A DNA stretch of 64,000 bases, from assembly GCF_000972785.3 (NCBI RefSeq), contig NZ_CP011253.3, positions 1,674,001-1,738,000 on the forward strand. Reading direction: 5' to 3'. Positions 44,154-52,998 of the stretch are shown in pieces. This stretch comes from Pandoraea oxalativorans (GTDB taxonomy: Bacteria > Pseudomonadota > Gammaproteobacteria > Burkholderiales > Burkholderiaceae). The notes under the pieces were generated by a model. The model was not told the DNA's origin and did no database searches. It worked only from the letters and a program-made list of their open reading frames with translations. Both the position numbers and the translations under genes were made by a program. The first letter of the stretch is position 1; every line of letters starts with the position of its first letter.

Positions 44154-46373
44154 GTGAAACGAAATCACACGGGGAAAGCGACCCATTCGAACGGTGGGCG
44201 ACGAATGACGGTCATGGCGGCAGTGCTCGCGGCCGCGGTTTTCGGGCCGCACGCTGCGATGGCGGTGGACGCGAGCGAGATGTCGTCGACCGGTGCAACG
44301 AATGCATCGGGGGCAGGGGGTGTGGCCGGTGCAGCGAATGCGGCGGGCGCAGTGACATTGCCCGCAACGCAAGTGCGTGACAGCGCGCTTGCCGAGCAGC
44401 CGAACGGGCCGGGGCGGGATTATGTCGCCAAACGGATGACGACCGTCACCAAGACCGACGCATCGACGCTGAGCGCGCCGCAAGCGACTTCGACCGTCAC
44501 GCGTGCACAAATGGACGATCAGGGCGCGATCACGATCGATCAGGCATTGCGCTACACGACCGGCGTCTATACGCAGGACGGGACCGACGTGCGCTTCGAC
44601 CAGCTTCGCGCCCGTGGCTTCGATATCGACGCCTATCTTGATGGCCTCGGCATCTTCCCGTCGCCGCGCTTCGCGACCGCCCGCGTCGACCCGTATCTGC
44701 TGGAGCGCATCGACGTGATGTTCGGACCGTCCTCCGTGCTGTACGGGCAAGGCAACCCCGGTGGCATCGTCAACTACAGCAGCAAGTTGCCGACGGATCA
44801 GCCTGTGCGCGAAGTGATGCTCCAGATCGGCAATCACGACACCTATCAAACCGGCTTCGATCTCGGTGGCGCCCTGACGCCGGACGGCACGATCCTCTAT
44901 CGCGTCGTGGGTCTGGCGCGCGATGCCAAGACGCAGGTCAGCGCCATCGAGGACCAGCGACTGGCGATTGCGCCTTCGATCACGTTCAAGCCGGATCGCG
45001 ACACGTCGCTCACCTTGCTCGCGGGTTATCAGCGCGACCCGGCGGGCGGGCTGTTCAATCCGGTGCCCGCCAGCGGCACGCTGTTCGTCAATCCGAACGG
45101 CCGTCTCGGCCCGGATCAGTACTTCGGCGACCCGAATCGCGATGGCATGCAGCGCACGCAATACTGGTTCGGCTACCAGTTCGCGAAGCAACTGAACGAT
45201 ACGTGGCGCATTTCGCAGAACGCGCGTTATCTGCACATTGACCAGAACTACTATCAGACGTCCGTCACCAGCCCGTTTGCGGCCGACCAGCGCACGGTGG
45301 CCATGTGGGGCAACGCCGACTTCGAACATGTGAGCCAGTGGCAGATCGATACGAACGCACAAGCGAAGTTCGCGACGGGTCCGGTCGAACACACGATGCT
45401 CTTCGGCTTCGACTATCGCCGCGTGCTCGAGGGCGATAACTACGGCGGTGCGGTCGTCGGTCAACTGGATCTGTTCAATCCGAACTACGGCGCGCTGGCG
45501 GGCGTGAGTCCGAACACGCGGCTCGACTATTCGTTGAGTCAGGCCGGGCTGTATGCGCAGGACGAACTGCGGTACCACCGCTGGGTCCTTACGCTCGGCG
45601 TGCGAGAAGACTGGGCGACGACGCGCTCGACCACGAACGGCGTGCAGCGCTCAGCAGACAACAGTGCGTTCACCTGGCGTACGGGACTGTCCTACGTCTT
45701 CGACAACGGCGTCGCGCCGTACGTGAGCTATGCGAAGTCCTTTGCGCCGGTGCTGGGGACGAACTTCGCAGGCGACGCGCTTTCGCCGACCCAAGGCAAG
45801 CAGTACGAAGTCGGCGTGCGCTACCAGCCGAAAAACTACGACGCATCGCTGCGCCTCTCGGCCTTCGACCTGCGTCAGGAAAACGTGAGCGTGGTCGATC
45901 CTGCGCACCCGACCTTCCCGACGCAGACGGGCGAAATCCGCTCGCGCGGATTCGAAGCCGAAGCGCGCGCCAACGTCACCCGCGATCTGAAGGTGATCGC
46001 GTCGTACACGTACATCAATCAGGTCAACCTGCAAAGCACAACGGCGCAGGACAAGCGCCCGCAGATCACGCCGCGTAACAGCGTCGCGCTCTGGGCCGAT
46101 TACACGCTGCACGAGGGGGCGTTGCGCAATCTGGGGTTCGGCGCGGGCGTGCGTTACATCAGTTCGTCGGCCAGCGACGCCGCCAACACGTTCGAAGTGC
46201 CGAGCCGCACACTGGTCGACGCCGCCGTGCACTACGACTGGCAGCAATGGCGCTTTGCCGTGAACGTCAGCAATCTCTTCGACCGCGAATACCTCTCGTA
46301 CTGCACAACGTCATCGGTGTGCTACTGGGGCTCGACGCGAACCGTTCTGGGGACGGCCCGATATCAATGGTGA
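44154..46373 (+). CDS. TonB-dependent siderophore receptor
   Basis: This 739-residue outer-membrane receptor is for a ferric siderophore. The leader (RRMTVMAAVLAAAVFGPHAAMA) is followed by a plug domain (STVTRAQMDDQGAITIDQAL near 120-140; FGPSSVLYGQGNPGGIVNY near 190-210) and a beta-barrel ending in the aromatic TARYQW. There is no STN signalling domain, which fits control by AraC rather than FecI/FecR. The GTG at 44154 is chosen because an upstream ATG (44091) sits inside the Fur-like site. The best SD is weak. It is first gene of the import operon. Confidence 0.88.
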   Translation: MKRNHTGKATHSNGGRRMTVMAAVLAAAVFGPHAAMAVDASEMSSTGATNASGAGGVAGAANAAGAVTLPATQVRDSALAEQPNGPGRDYVAKRMTTVTKTDASTLSAPQATSTVTRAQMDDQGAITIDQALRYTTGVYTQDGTDVRFDQLRARGFDIDAYLDGLGIFPSPRFATARVDPYLLERIDVMFGPSSVLYGQGNPGGIVNYSSKLPTDQPVREVMLQIGNHDTYQTGFDLGGALTPDGTILYRVVGLARDAKTQVSAIEDQRLAIAPSITFKPDRDTSLTLLAGYQRDPAGGLFNPVPASGTLFVNPNGRLGPDQYFGDPNRDGMQRTQYWFGYQFAKQLNDTWRISQNARYLHIDQNYYQTSVTSPFAADQRTVAMWGNADFEHVSQWQIDTNAQAKFATGPVEHTMLFGFDYRRVLEGDNYGGAVVGQLDLFNPNYGALAGVSPNTRLDYSLSQAGLYAQDELRYHRWVLTLGVREDWATTRSTTNGVQRSADNSAFTWRTGLSYVFDNGVAPYVSYAKSFAPVLGTNFAGDALSPTQGKQYEVGVRYQPKNYDASLRLSAFDLRQENVSVVDPAHPTFPTQTGEIRSRGFEAEARANVTRDLKVIASYTYINQVNLQSTTAQDKRPQITPRNSVALWADYTLHEGALRNLGFGAGVRYISSSASDAANTFEVPSRTLVDAAVHYDWQQWRFAVNVSNLFDREYLSYCTTSSVCYWGSTRTVLGTARYQW

Positions 46374-47314
46374 TGCAACGACAATCGTTTGCTGCACGAC
46401 GCCGCCTTCTGGCGGCGTTTGGCGTTGGTGCGCTGGCGCCGTTCATGGGGGCGGGGGCCGTACTCGCGTCGCCCGCCGAGGCTTCATCTGCGGCTTCTTC
46501 CATCGCCTCGGGCCGCACGCCGCGCGTGGTAGTGCTCGACTGGGGGCTGGCAGCGCAGGTGCTGGCGCTGGGAGTGACGCCCGTGGGCGTGGCGCGTCCG
46601 TTCTGGTATCGGCTCCTGTCGGGCACGCCCGCCATGCCCAACGATGTCGTCGACGTCGGTCTCCTCTTTCAACCGAATTTCGAAGTAGTGCAGGCGCTGC
46701 GTCCCGACCTGATCGTTATCACCCCCGCGCACGCGGCGCTCGCCGATTCGCTTGCGCGCATTGCGCCGCTATTCGTCGCTCCGCGGCCCCATCCGCATGA
46801 GGACGGGTACCAACTCGCACAGCGTCGCGCGCGGGCATTGGGCGATGCGCTGGGGCGTCCGACGCAAACGTCGCAGTTGCTGGCTGCAACCGACGCGCAT
46901 CTGGGAGAGGTTCGCGAGCGCTTGACGAAGCACGGCGTCACACAACGCCCGCTGTATCTGATGAGCCCCATCGACACGCGTCTGACGAACGTCTTCGGCC
47001 GTGAAAGTGTGTTCGGCGGGACGCTGGCCGCCGTGGGGCTGACCAACGCGTGGCGACGCCCGAGCGATACGGAGGGGATGGCGCAGATCGACTACACGCA
47101 GCTCGGCGCGGATGCCTCGGCGCGCGCGATGCTGATCGGTGCGCGTCCCGGATTGTTGGGCATGCTCGGGCAGAGCCCGCTGTGGCAGGCGCTGCCGTTC
47201 GTGCGCGGGGCGCGCGTCGGTCAGTTGCCGATCATGTTGCCGACGGGCGGCACGCCCACGGCGGTGAAGCTGGCCGACGCGTTGAGCGTCGCCCTGTTGG
47301 GAGCAGCGGCATGA
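46373..47314 (+). CDS. Iron-siderophore ABC transporter substrate-binding protein (FhuD-like)
   Basis: This 313-residue binding protein of the class III fold has a leader with a twin-arginine-like start (ARRRLLAAFGVGALAPFMG). The mature part begins with TPRVVVLDWGLAAQVLALG, typical of FhuD, and ALRPDLIVITPAHAAL near residue 108. Its ATG at 46373 overlaps the receptor stop (TGATG). It carries the ferric siderophore from the receptor to the FhuB-like permease encoded next. Confidence 0.88.
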   Translation: MQRQSFAARRRLLAAFGVGALAPFMGAGAVLASPAEASSAASSIASGRTPRVVVLDWGLAAQVLALGVTPVGVARPFWYRLLSGTPAMPNDVVDVGLLFQPNFEVVQALRPDLIVITPAHAALADSLARIAPLFVAPRPHPHEDGYQLAQRRARALGDALGRPTQTSQLLAATDAHLGEVRERLTKHGVTQRPLYLMSPIDTRLTNVFGRESVFGGTLAAVGLTNAWRRPSDTEGMAQIDYTQLGADASARAMLIGARPGLLGMLGQSPLWQALPFVRGARVGQLPIMLPTGGTPTAVKLADALSVALLGAAA

Positions 47315-49395
47315 GCACGGGGCATCCGCTTCAACCGATGACGGCCGATAAGCCGCATGGGGCCGCGACAAGCCCTGAGATGCGTCATCTCTGGCTTCTG
47401 GCGACGATCGTCGGCGTGCCCGCGATGGGGCTCGCGCTCGTCACGTTGCTGTCGCTGCGCCCGGCGGGCGTCGACAGCGGCACGTTCCTCGCCGCCGTTT
47501 GGCACGCCGTCATATATCCGACGCTGGACCCAAATGCGTCGGCTTCGGCTGCCGCGATGTCGGGCCTGCTCGTGAGCTACGCGTGGCTGCCGCGACTGGC
47601 GATGTCGGTGCTGGCCGGTGCCGGGCTTGCGCTCGCGGGCGTGATGTTTCAGCAGGTCCTGCGCAATCCGCTCGCCGAGCCGTTGACGCTTGGTGTGGCA
47701 TCGGGCGCGTCGCTTGCGCTGTCGGCGGCGACGATCTGGTTGCCTGCCGTGGCCTTCGCGTGGCGCTCGGGCGTCGCGTTGTTCGGCTCGGCGGCGGCCA
47801 TCGCCGTGGTGATGGCACTGACGTGGCGCAGCCGCTTCGCCCCTATCCCTGTGATTCTCGCGGGCATGATCGTCAACCTGTATTGCAGCGGGCTGTCGAT
47901 CATGGTGTCGATGACGCACGAACGCGCGCTCGTCGGTGTCTTCGCATGGGGCGCCGGGTCGCTGGTGCAAAACGGCTGGCACGACTTCGCATGGCTGTTG
48001 CCCCGCGTGATCGTGGCCGTCGTTGCGGCGGCGCTGCTGCTCAGACCGCTCACGCTGTTCACGCTCGACGACCGCAGCATGACCCAGCTCGGCGCGCGCG
48101 TTGCATGGATTCGCGCCGCTGGACTGGGGGTGGCCGTGGCGCTCTCGGCATGCATCATCAGCGTCGTCGGCATCATCGGTTTCGTCGGTCTGGCCGGACC
48201 GCAACTGGTGCGGCTTGCCGGCGCGCGACGTCTGCGCGATCAGGTGATCTGGGCACCGTTCGTCGGCGCGCTCATGCTGATGCTGACCGACCAACTTGTG
48301 CAGTGGTTGCCACTGTTCGACGGCGCGTCGTTGCCCACAGGCGCCGCTGCTGCGTTGTTTGGCGGACCGCTGTTGCTATGGCTGCTGCGCCGCACGCGAG
48401 CCGGGGAAGTGGCGAGCGCGGATGCTGCGCCGCCCGCACGCGTGCGTCGACCGTTCCGATGGCTCGTGTTGGCACTCGTGTTGGGGGGCGCGCTCGTTTG
48501 GGCAACGCAGCATCTCGGGCGTTCGTTCGACGGCTGGGAATGGGCGACGCACGCGTCATGGGTATCGCTTTCGCCGTGGCGGCTGCCGCGCATGCTGGCG
48601 TCGGCCGCAGCCGGAGTCGCACTAGCGCTGGCGGGCACGCTGTTGCAACGGATCAGCGGCAACCCGATGGCCAGCCCGGAACTGCTGGGCGTGAGCGGCG
48701 GCGCCATGCTGGGGGTGCTGATCGTGACGTTCGCGGTGGTCGGTCCGTCGGCGTCGGCACTGTTCATTGCCGCCTTCGCAGGCGCTGCGCTCAGTCTCGC
48801 GGTCATGCTCACGCTCTCGCGCAAGGGCGGTTTCTCGCCTACGCGCATGCTGCTCGCAGGGGTGGCGATCTCCGGCATGGCGCAGTCGCTGGTGGCCATC
48901 GGGAGCGCGAGTGGCACGGCGAATGCCTTCCTGCTGCGCTCCCTGATGCTGGGCCTTACTTACATCGTCGGTCCCGGCATTGCCGTGGGCACGGTCGTCG
49001 CTTCGTTGGTGGGGCTGTTGCTGACGTGCCTGGCATCGCGCTGGCTCGATCTGCTGCCGATGGGCGACGCTACGGCGAGCGCCGTCGGCGTGAACGTGCG
49101 GCGTGCGCGCCTATGGATGTGGTGCCTGGCCGCGACGCTCAGCGCCGTGGCGACGCTCGTCGTCGGTCCGCTGTCGTTCGTCGGTCTGCTCGCGCCGCAT
49201 CTGGCACGCATGGCCGGGTTCGGCAAGGGACGCTCGCAGGCCATCGCGTCGGCGGTGTCCGGGGCGTTGCTGATGATCGCCGCCGACTGGCTCGGACGCA
49301 ATCTGCTCTTCCCGCAACAACTCCCGGCGGGTGTGCTCGCGATGCTGATCGCTGCGCCGTATCTGCTGTGGCACCTGCGTCGGCAGGTGGCGTGA
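47311..49395 (+). CDS. fhuB: Fused iron-hydroxamate ABC permease (FhuB-like)
   Basis: This 694-residue inner-membrane permease has two homologous FecCD halves: residues about 30-350 (AGVMFQQVLRNPLAEPLTLGV near 115; FVGLAGPQLVRL near 290) and about 385-690 (AGTLLQRISGNPMASPELLGV near 440; FVGLLAPHLARMAGF near 625). The fusion is normal for FhuB. The start ATG overlaps the fhuD-like stop by 4 bp. It passes ferric siderophore to the cytoplasm using the FhuC-like ATPase. Confidence 0.93.
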   Translation: MSTGHPLQPMTADKPHGAATSPEMRHLWLLATIVGVPAMGLALVTLLSLRPAGVDSGTFLAAVWHAVIYPTLDPNASASAAAMSGLLVSYAWLPRLAMSVLAGAGLALAGVMFQQVLRNPLAEPLTLGVASGASLALSAATIWLPAVAFAWRSGVALFGSAAAIAVVMALTWRSRFAPIPVILAGMIVNLYCSGLSIMVSMTHERALVGVFAWGAGSLVQNGWHDFAWLLPRVIVAVVAAALLLRPLTLFTLDDRSMTQLGARVAWIRAAGLGVAVALSACIISVVGIIGFVGLAGPQLVRLAGARRLRDQVIWAPFVGALMLMLTDQLVQWLPLFDGASLPTGAAAALFGGPLLLWLLRRTRAGEVASADAAPPARVRRPFRWLVLALVLGGALVWATQHLGRSFDGWEWATHASWVSLSPWRLPRMLASAAAGVALALAGTLLQRISGNPMASPELLGVSGGAMLGVLIVTFAVVGPSASALFIAAFAGAALSLAVMLTLSRKGGFSPTRMLLAGVAISGMAQSLVAIGSASGTANAFLLRSLMLGLTYIVGPGIAVGTVVASLVGLLLTCLASRWLDLLPMGDATASAVGVNVRRARLWMWCLAATLSAVATLVVGPLSFVGLLAPHLARMAGFGKGRSQAIASAVSGALLMIAADWLGRNLLFPQQLPAGVLAMLIAAPYLLWHLRRQVA

Positions 49396-49430
49396 CATTC
49401 CCGACATCCCCATAAAAACAGAGATCTCTT

Positions 49431-51107
49431 ATGTCCTTGTTCTGGCAATTGGTTCGTGCGTCCCGATGGCCGTTGGCCATTGCATTCGCCGGTAGTCTGA
49501 TCAGCGGTTTCGGCAACGCGGGTCTCGTCGCGCTGATCAATCGCGCGTTGACGGCCCAGCGCGAACATCTGGGCGGGCTCGGCCTGCAATTTCTCGGCCT
49601 TGGCGTGATCGTGCTGGTCACGCGCGCGCTGTCGCAAACGCTCTTCATGTCGCTAGGTCAGCGCGCGAAGGCGACGTTGCGCATGCAGGTCGTGCGCCGC
49701 ATCGGTGCCGCCCCCTATGCGAGTCTCGAGAAGCACGGCATTGCCCGCGCGATTGCCGTCCTCACACAGGACCTCGACACCATCGTCGTGCTGTTCGTGA
49801 ACCTGCCGGTGCTGGCGATGCAGGGCGCCGTGATCGCCGGATGTCTCGTGTATCTCGGCTATCTGTCGTGGCAGATTCTGCTGTTCGCCGTGGTGACGAT
49901 CTTCATCGGTGCGGCGGGATTTCGCTTCGCCAACCAGCGCGCGCTGCTGCATCTGCGCAGCTCGCGCAAACGTGAGGAATCGCTGGTGAAGGACTTCCGC
50001 GCGTTGTTCGACGGTGCGAAGGAGCTCAAGCTGCACCGTGCGCGTCGCGATGCCTTCATCGAAGACCGTCTCGCGAGCAATGTCGAGGCGGTGCGTGTGC
50101 AGCGCACGCGCGGTTACGTGCTGTATGCGGCGGCGGCCAGTTGGGGCAGCTTCATTCTGTTCGCCTTCATTGGCCTCACGCTGTTCGTGGTGCTGCGTCA
50201 CGTCGACCTGCCGCCGCAAGTGGTGTCCGGTTACGCGCTCGTGTTCCTGTACATGATCATGCCGATCGAGGGCGTGCTGTCGGCGATGCCGTCGCTGGGC
50301 AGCGCACGCGTCGCGCTGGAGCGCATCGCGCAAGTCGAGAACGAACTGCCGCGCGAACTGCTACCCGCGCCGGGCAGGCAGGCGTTACCTGCGTTCCACG
50401 AAATCGTGCTCGAAGGCGTCACGCATCGCTACTTCCGCGAGCAGGAAAACGAAGTGTTCACGCTGGGGCCGGTGACGCTCACGTTCCGTCCCGGCGAACT
50501 CATCTATCTGGTCGGCGGCAACGGGAGCGGCAAAACCACGCTGGCCAAGCTGATCGTCGGCCTGTATGCGCCGGAGCAGGGGCGTATCGTGGTCGACGGC
50601 GTGCCCGTGGGCGACGCCGAGCGTGACCACTACCGTCAACTGTTCTCCGTGGTGTTCAGCGACTTTTTCCTGTTCGAACATCTGCTCGGGCTGCCGCCGG
50701 AAGGGCTAGACGCGCAGGCGAAAACGCTGCTCAAGTCGCTGCAACTCGATCACAAGGTGACGATTGCGGACGGACGCTTCTCCACGCTCGATCTCTCGCA
50801 GGGACAGCGCAAGCGTCTCGCGTTGCTGGTGGCGTATCTGGAAGACCGGCCGTTCTATGTCTTCGATGAATGGGCGGCGGATCAGGACCCTCTGTTCAAG
50901 GACGTTTTCTACCGCCAGATGCTGCCCGCGCTCAAAGCGCGCGGCAAGAGCGTGCTGGTCATTACCCACGACGACCGCTATTTCGATCTGGCGGACCGTC
51001 TGATTCGTCTCGACTACGGTCAACTGCGCCAATCACGTGAGCCGCAAGCCGACGTCGAGGCGCCCAACGAACCTGCCGAACCAGATTCACCGAATGCTCA
51101 TGACTGA
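49431..51107 (+). CDS. Cyclic peptide/siderophore export ABC transporter (PvdE/SyrD-like)
   Basis: This 558-residue fused ABC half-transporter has about six membrane helices (residues 10-300). Its nucleotide-binding domain has Walker A LVGGNGSGKTTLAKLIVG (about 360-377), signature LSQGQRKRLALL near 458 and Walker B FYVFDEW near 479. Family members export non-ribosomal peptide siderophores or their precursors to the periplasm. It lies between the permease and ATPase genes of an importer, 35 bp after fhuB. No peptide synthetase is in the window. Confidence 0.88.
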   Translation: MSLFWQLVRASRWPLAIAFAGSLISGFGNAGLVALINRALTAQREHLGGLGLQFLGLGVIVLVTRALSQTLFMSLGQRAKATLRMQVVRRIGAAPYASLEKHGIARAIAVLTQDLDTIVVLFVNLPVLAMQGAVIAGCLVYLGYLSWQILLFAVVTIFIGAAGFRFANQRALLHLRSSRKREESLVKDFRALFDGAKELKLHRARRDAFIEDRLASNVEAVRVQRTRGYVLYAAAASWGSFILFAFIGLTLFVVLRHVDLPPQVVSGYALVFLYMIMPIEGVLSAMPSLGSARVALERIAQVENELPRELLPAPGRQALPAFHEIVLEGVTHRYFREQENEVFTLGPVTLTFRPGELIYLVGGNGSGKTTLAKLIVGLYAPEQGRIVVDGVPVGDAERDHYRQLFSVVFSDFFLFEHLLGLPPEGLDAQAKTLLKSLQLDHKVTIADGRFSTLDLSQGQRKRLALLVAYLEDRPFYVFDEWAADQDPLFKDVFYRQMLPALKARGKSVLVITHDDRYFDLADRLIRLDYGQLRQSREPQADVEAPNEPAEPDSPNAHD

Positions 51108-51882
51108 TATCCCGATGTTCGCTTTGCAAGACGTTTCGTTCGCGGTAGAAGGGCGCACGCTGCTTGCGCCACTGACGCTGGAACTCGCGGCCGGACAGGT
51201 GCACGGACTGATCGGCCACAACGGCTCGGGCAAGTCGAGCCTGATCAAGTTGCTCGCGCGCCAGCTTCAGCCGATGAGCGGCAACATCGCGTTTGAGGGA
51301 CGGGGGCTGGCGTCGTGGGGCGCACGCGAGTTTGCGCGGCGTGTGGCGTATCTGCCGCAGCAGCCGCCCGCCGCTGCCGGGATGACGGTGTCCGAACTGG
51401 TCGCGCTCGGTCGTTACCCGTGGCACGGCGCGCTCGGACGCTTCGACGTCCATGACCACGCGGCCGTGCAAAACGCGATGGTGCAGACCGACGTGCTCGG
51501 CTTTGCCGACCGTCTCGTGGAATCGCTCTCGGGCGGGGAGCGTCAGCGCGTGTGGCTGGCCATGCTCGTGGCGCAACAGGCGCAGTGTCTGCTGCTGGAT
51601 GAACCGACCTCGGCGCTCGACGTGGCGCATCAACTGGACGTCCTCAAACTCGTGCGCGAACTGGCCGACGCGCATGGCCTTGGCGTCGTGATCGTGCTGC
51701 ACGACGTCAACATGGCCGCGCGCTTTTGCGACACACTGCTCGCGCTCAAGCAAGGCAAGCCGATTGCGCGTGGCACGCCGGCGGAACTGATGTCGCCCGA
51801 TACGTTGCAGACGATCTATGGCGTGCCGATGGGCGTCCTGCCGAATCCAGATGGCGGGATGCCGGTGAGTTATGCGCGCTGA
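51094..51882 (+). CDS. Iron-siderophore ABC transporter ATP-binding protein (FhuC-like)
   Basis: This 262-residue ATPase has Walker A IGHNGSGKSSLIKLLAR (about 45-61), the Q-loop LPQQPP near 89, signature LSGGERQRVWLAML near 146, and Walker B LLLDEPTSALDVAHQ near 166, as in FhuC. The start is taken at 51094 (or 51100), overlapping the exporter gene by 14 bp. It energises the FhuB-like permease two genes upstream. Confidence 0.9.
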   Translation: MLMTDIPMFALQDVSFAVEGRTLLAPLTLELAAGQVHGLIGHNGSGKSSLIKLLARQLQPMSGNIAFEGRGLASWGAREFARRVAYLPQQPPAAAGMTVSELVALGRYPWHGALGRFDVHDHAAVQNAMVQTDVLGFADRLVESLSGGERQRVWLAMLVAQQAQCLLLDEPTSALDVAHQLDVLKLVRELADAHGLGVVIVLHDVNMAARFCDTLLALKQGKPIARGTPAELMSPDTLQTIYGVPMGVLPNPDGGMPVSYAR

Positions 51883-51925
51883 CGTCGCGCACTGAGTGCG
51901 ATCAAGGCAGACGCCCGCGTTCGAC

Positions 51926-52711
51926 TCAGGCGTCGGCGAGATAGCGTTGCGGGGAGCGTCCCGTGACCTGTTTGAACATGGCGATGAAGGCGCTTGGGCT
52001 GGCATAGCCGAAGGCGTCCGCCGTCGTCGCCACCGACGCGCCCTGCGCCAGCGTCGAGATCGCTTCGGACACGCGCAGATGCTGGCGCCACGTCACGAAC
52101 GTCATGCCCGTCTCCGTCCGGAACTGACGCGCGAGCGTGCGTGCGCTGACCCCGAACTGTTCCCCCCAGAAGTCGAGCGTCAGCTTGCTGGCAGGCTCGT
52201 TCATCAGATGCTCGCAGATCGCCTGTAAGCGCGCGTCCCCCGGCACTGGCACGCCCCGTTCGGGCACGGGGGCAGCGTCGTGCAGCAGACCCATCAGGGG
52301 TGGCACCGAGAGCGCCGCGCGGCTCGTGGGGCCGTAGGTGTCGCCGTCGCGGCTCACGGTCACCGCCAGTTCGCGAATGAGCGGCGTGACGAGGATGACC
52401 GTCGGGCTGGTCCAGTCCCACGGGAACGCGCGCGGCTCCATGTAGAGGTTGCCCATCTGTCCGTCGCCCACGGCATGCAGTTCGTGCTCGATGTCCGACG
52501 GCAGCCAGAGCGCACGCGAGGGCGGCAACGTCCAGATGGCGGACGGCGTGAGCACGCGCACGATGCCGCGCACCGGGAATACCAACTGACCGTGTCGATG
52601 ACGATGCCAGATCAGCCGTTCGCCATGACGAAAGGGCGTGACCTGCGCAAAGACATCGCGCGGCAAGGGACGCACGGCATGGGGAAACCGTTTGCGAAGG
52701 AAGTCACTCAT
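51926..52711 (-). CDS. AraC-family regulator divergent from TonB receptor 2
   Basis: This 261-residue paralogue of the AraC gene at 43088 has a cupin-like N-terminus (RLIWHRHRHGQLVFPVRGIV, WTLPPSRALWLPSDIEHELH) and two helix-turn-helix motifs (FWGEQFGVSARTLARQFRTE, ADAFGYASPSAFIAMFKQV). The start is taken at the ATG 52709-52711 by comparison with the paralogue; longer frames exist. It converges on the end of the siderophore operon and diverges from a TonB receptor, its probable target. Confidence 0.87.
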   Translation of the reverse strand: MSDFLRKRFPHAVRPLPRDVFAQVTPFRHGERLIWHRHRHGQLVFPVRGIVRVLTPSAIWTLPPSRALWLPSDIEHELHAVGDGQMGNLYMEPRAFPWDWTSPTVILVTPLIRELAVTVSRDGDTYGPTSRAALSVPPLMGLLHDAAPVPERGVPVPGDARLQAICEHLMNEPASKLTLDFWGEQFGVSARTLARQFRTETGMTFVTWRQHLRVSEAISTLAQGASVATTADAFGYASPSAFIAMFKQVTGRSPQRYLADA

Positions 52712-52769
52712 GGGGGAATGCGGGTCTCGCGTCACGATGTCGCTAATTGGATGGAGATTGTCAAAAAAT

Positions 52770-52784
52770 CGACATTTATTGTCG
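52770..52784. promoter_or_regulatory. Palindrome CGACA-N5-TGTCG, AraC/TonB receptor 2 control region
   Basis: CGACATTTATTGTCG is a 5-5-5 palindrome with the same GACA-N5-TGTC core as the site at 43980-43994. A further TGTC lies just upstream (52760-52763), giving overlapping inverted halves. It is the probable AraC site. Confidence 0.6.
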
Positions 52785-52856
52785 TCCTTACCTTTTTCGA
52801 ACCCGATATTCTCCATAGCTATCAATGTGTTGTGCCGGATCATACGCAAATTTAGT

Positions 52857-52869
52857 AATGAGTCTCATT
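52857..52869. promoter_or_regulatory. Fur-box-like site upstream of TonB receptor 2
   Basis: AATGAG-T-CTCATT is a perfect 6-1-6 palindrome, framed by GCAAAT and ATTTGC and preceded by AGT exactly as at 44087-44102. It resembles Fur sites and lies 130 bp before the receptor start. Confidence 0.55.
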
Positions 52870-52998
52870 TGCGATATTTCCGCCAGTGTAGCGGGAATTG
52901 GACGAAGGCGGGCGCGACACGATCTTCCGCACGAAACACCCGTACGCCAATTTTTGATCGCCGGTGAAGCCCGGCAACAAGGGGAAGTGTTGTCAACG

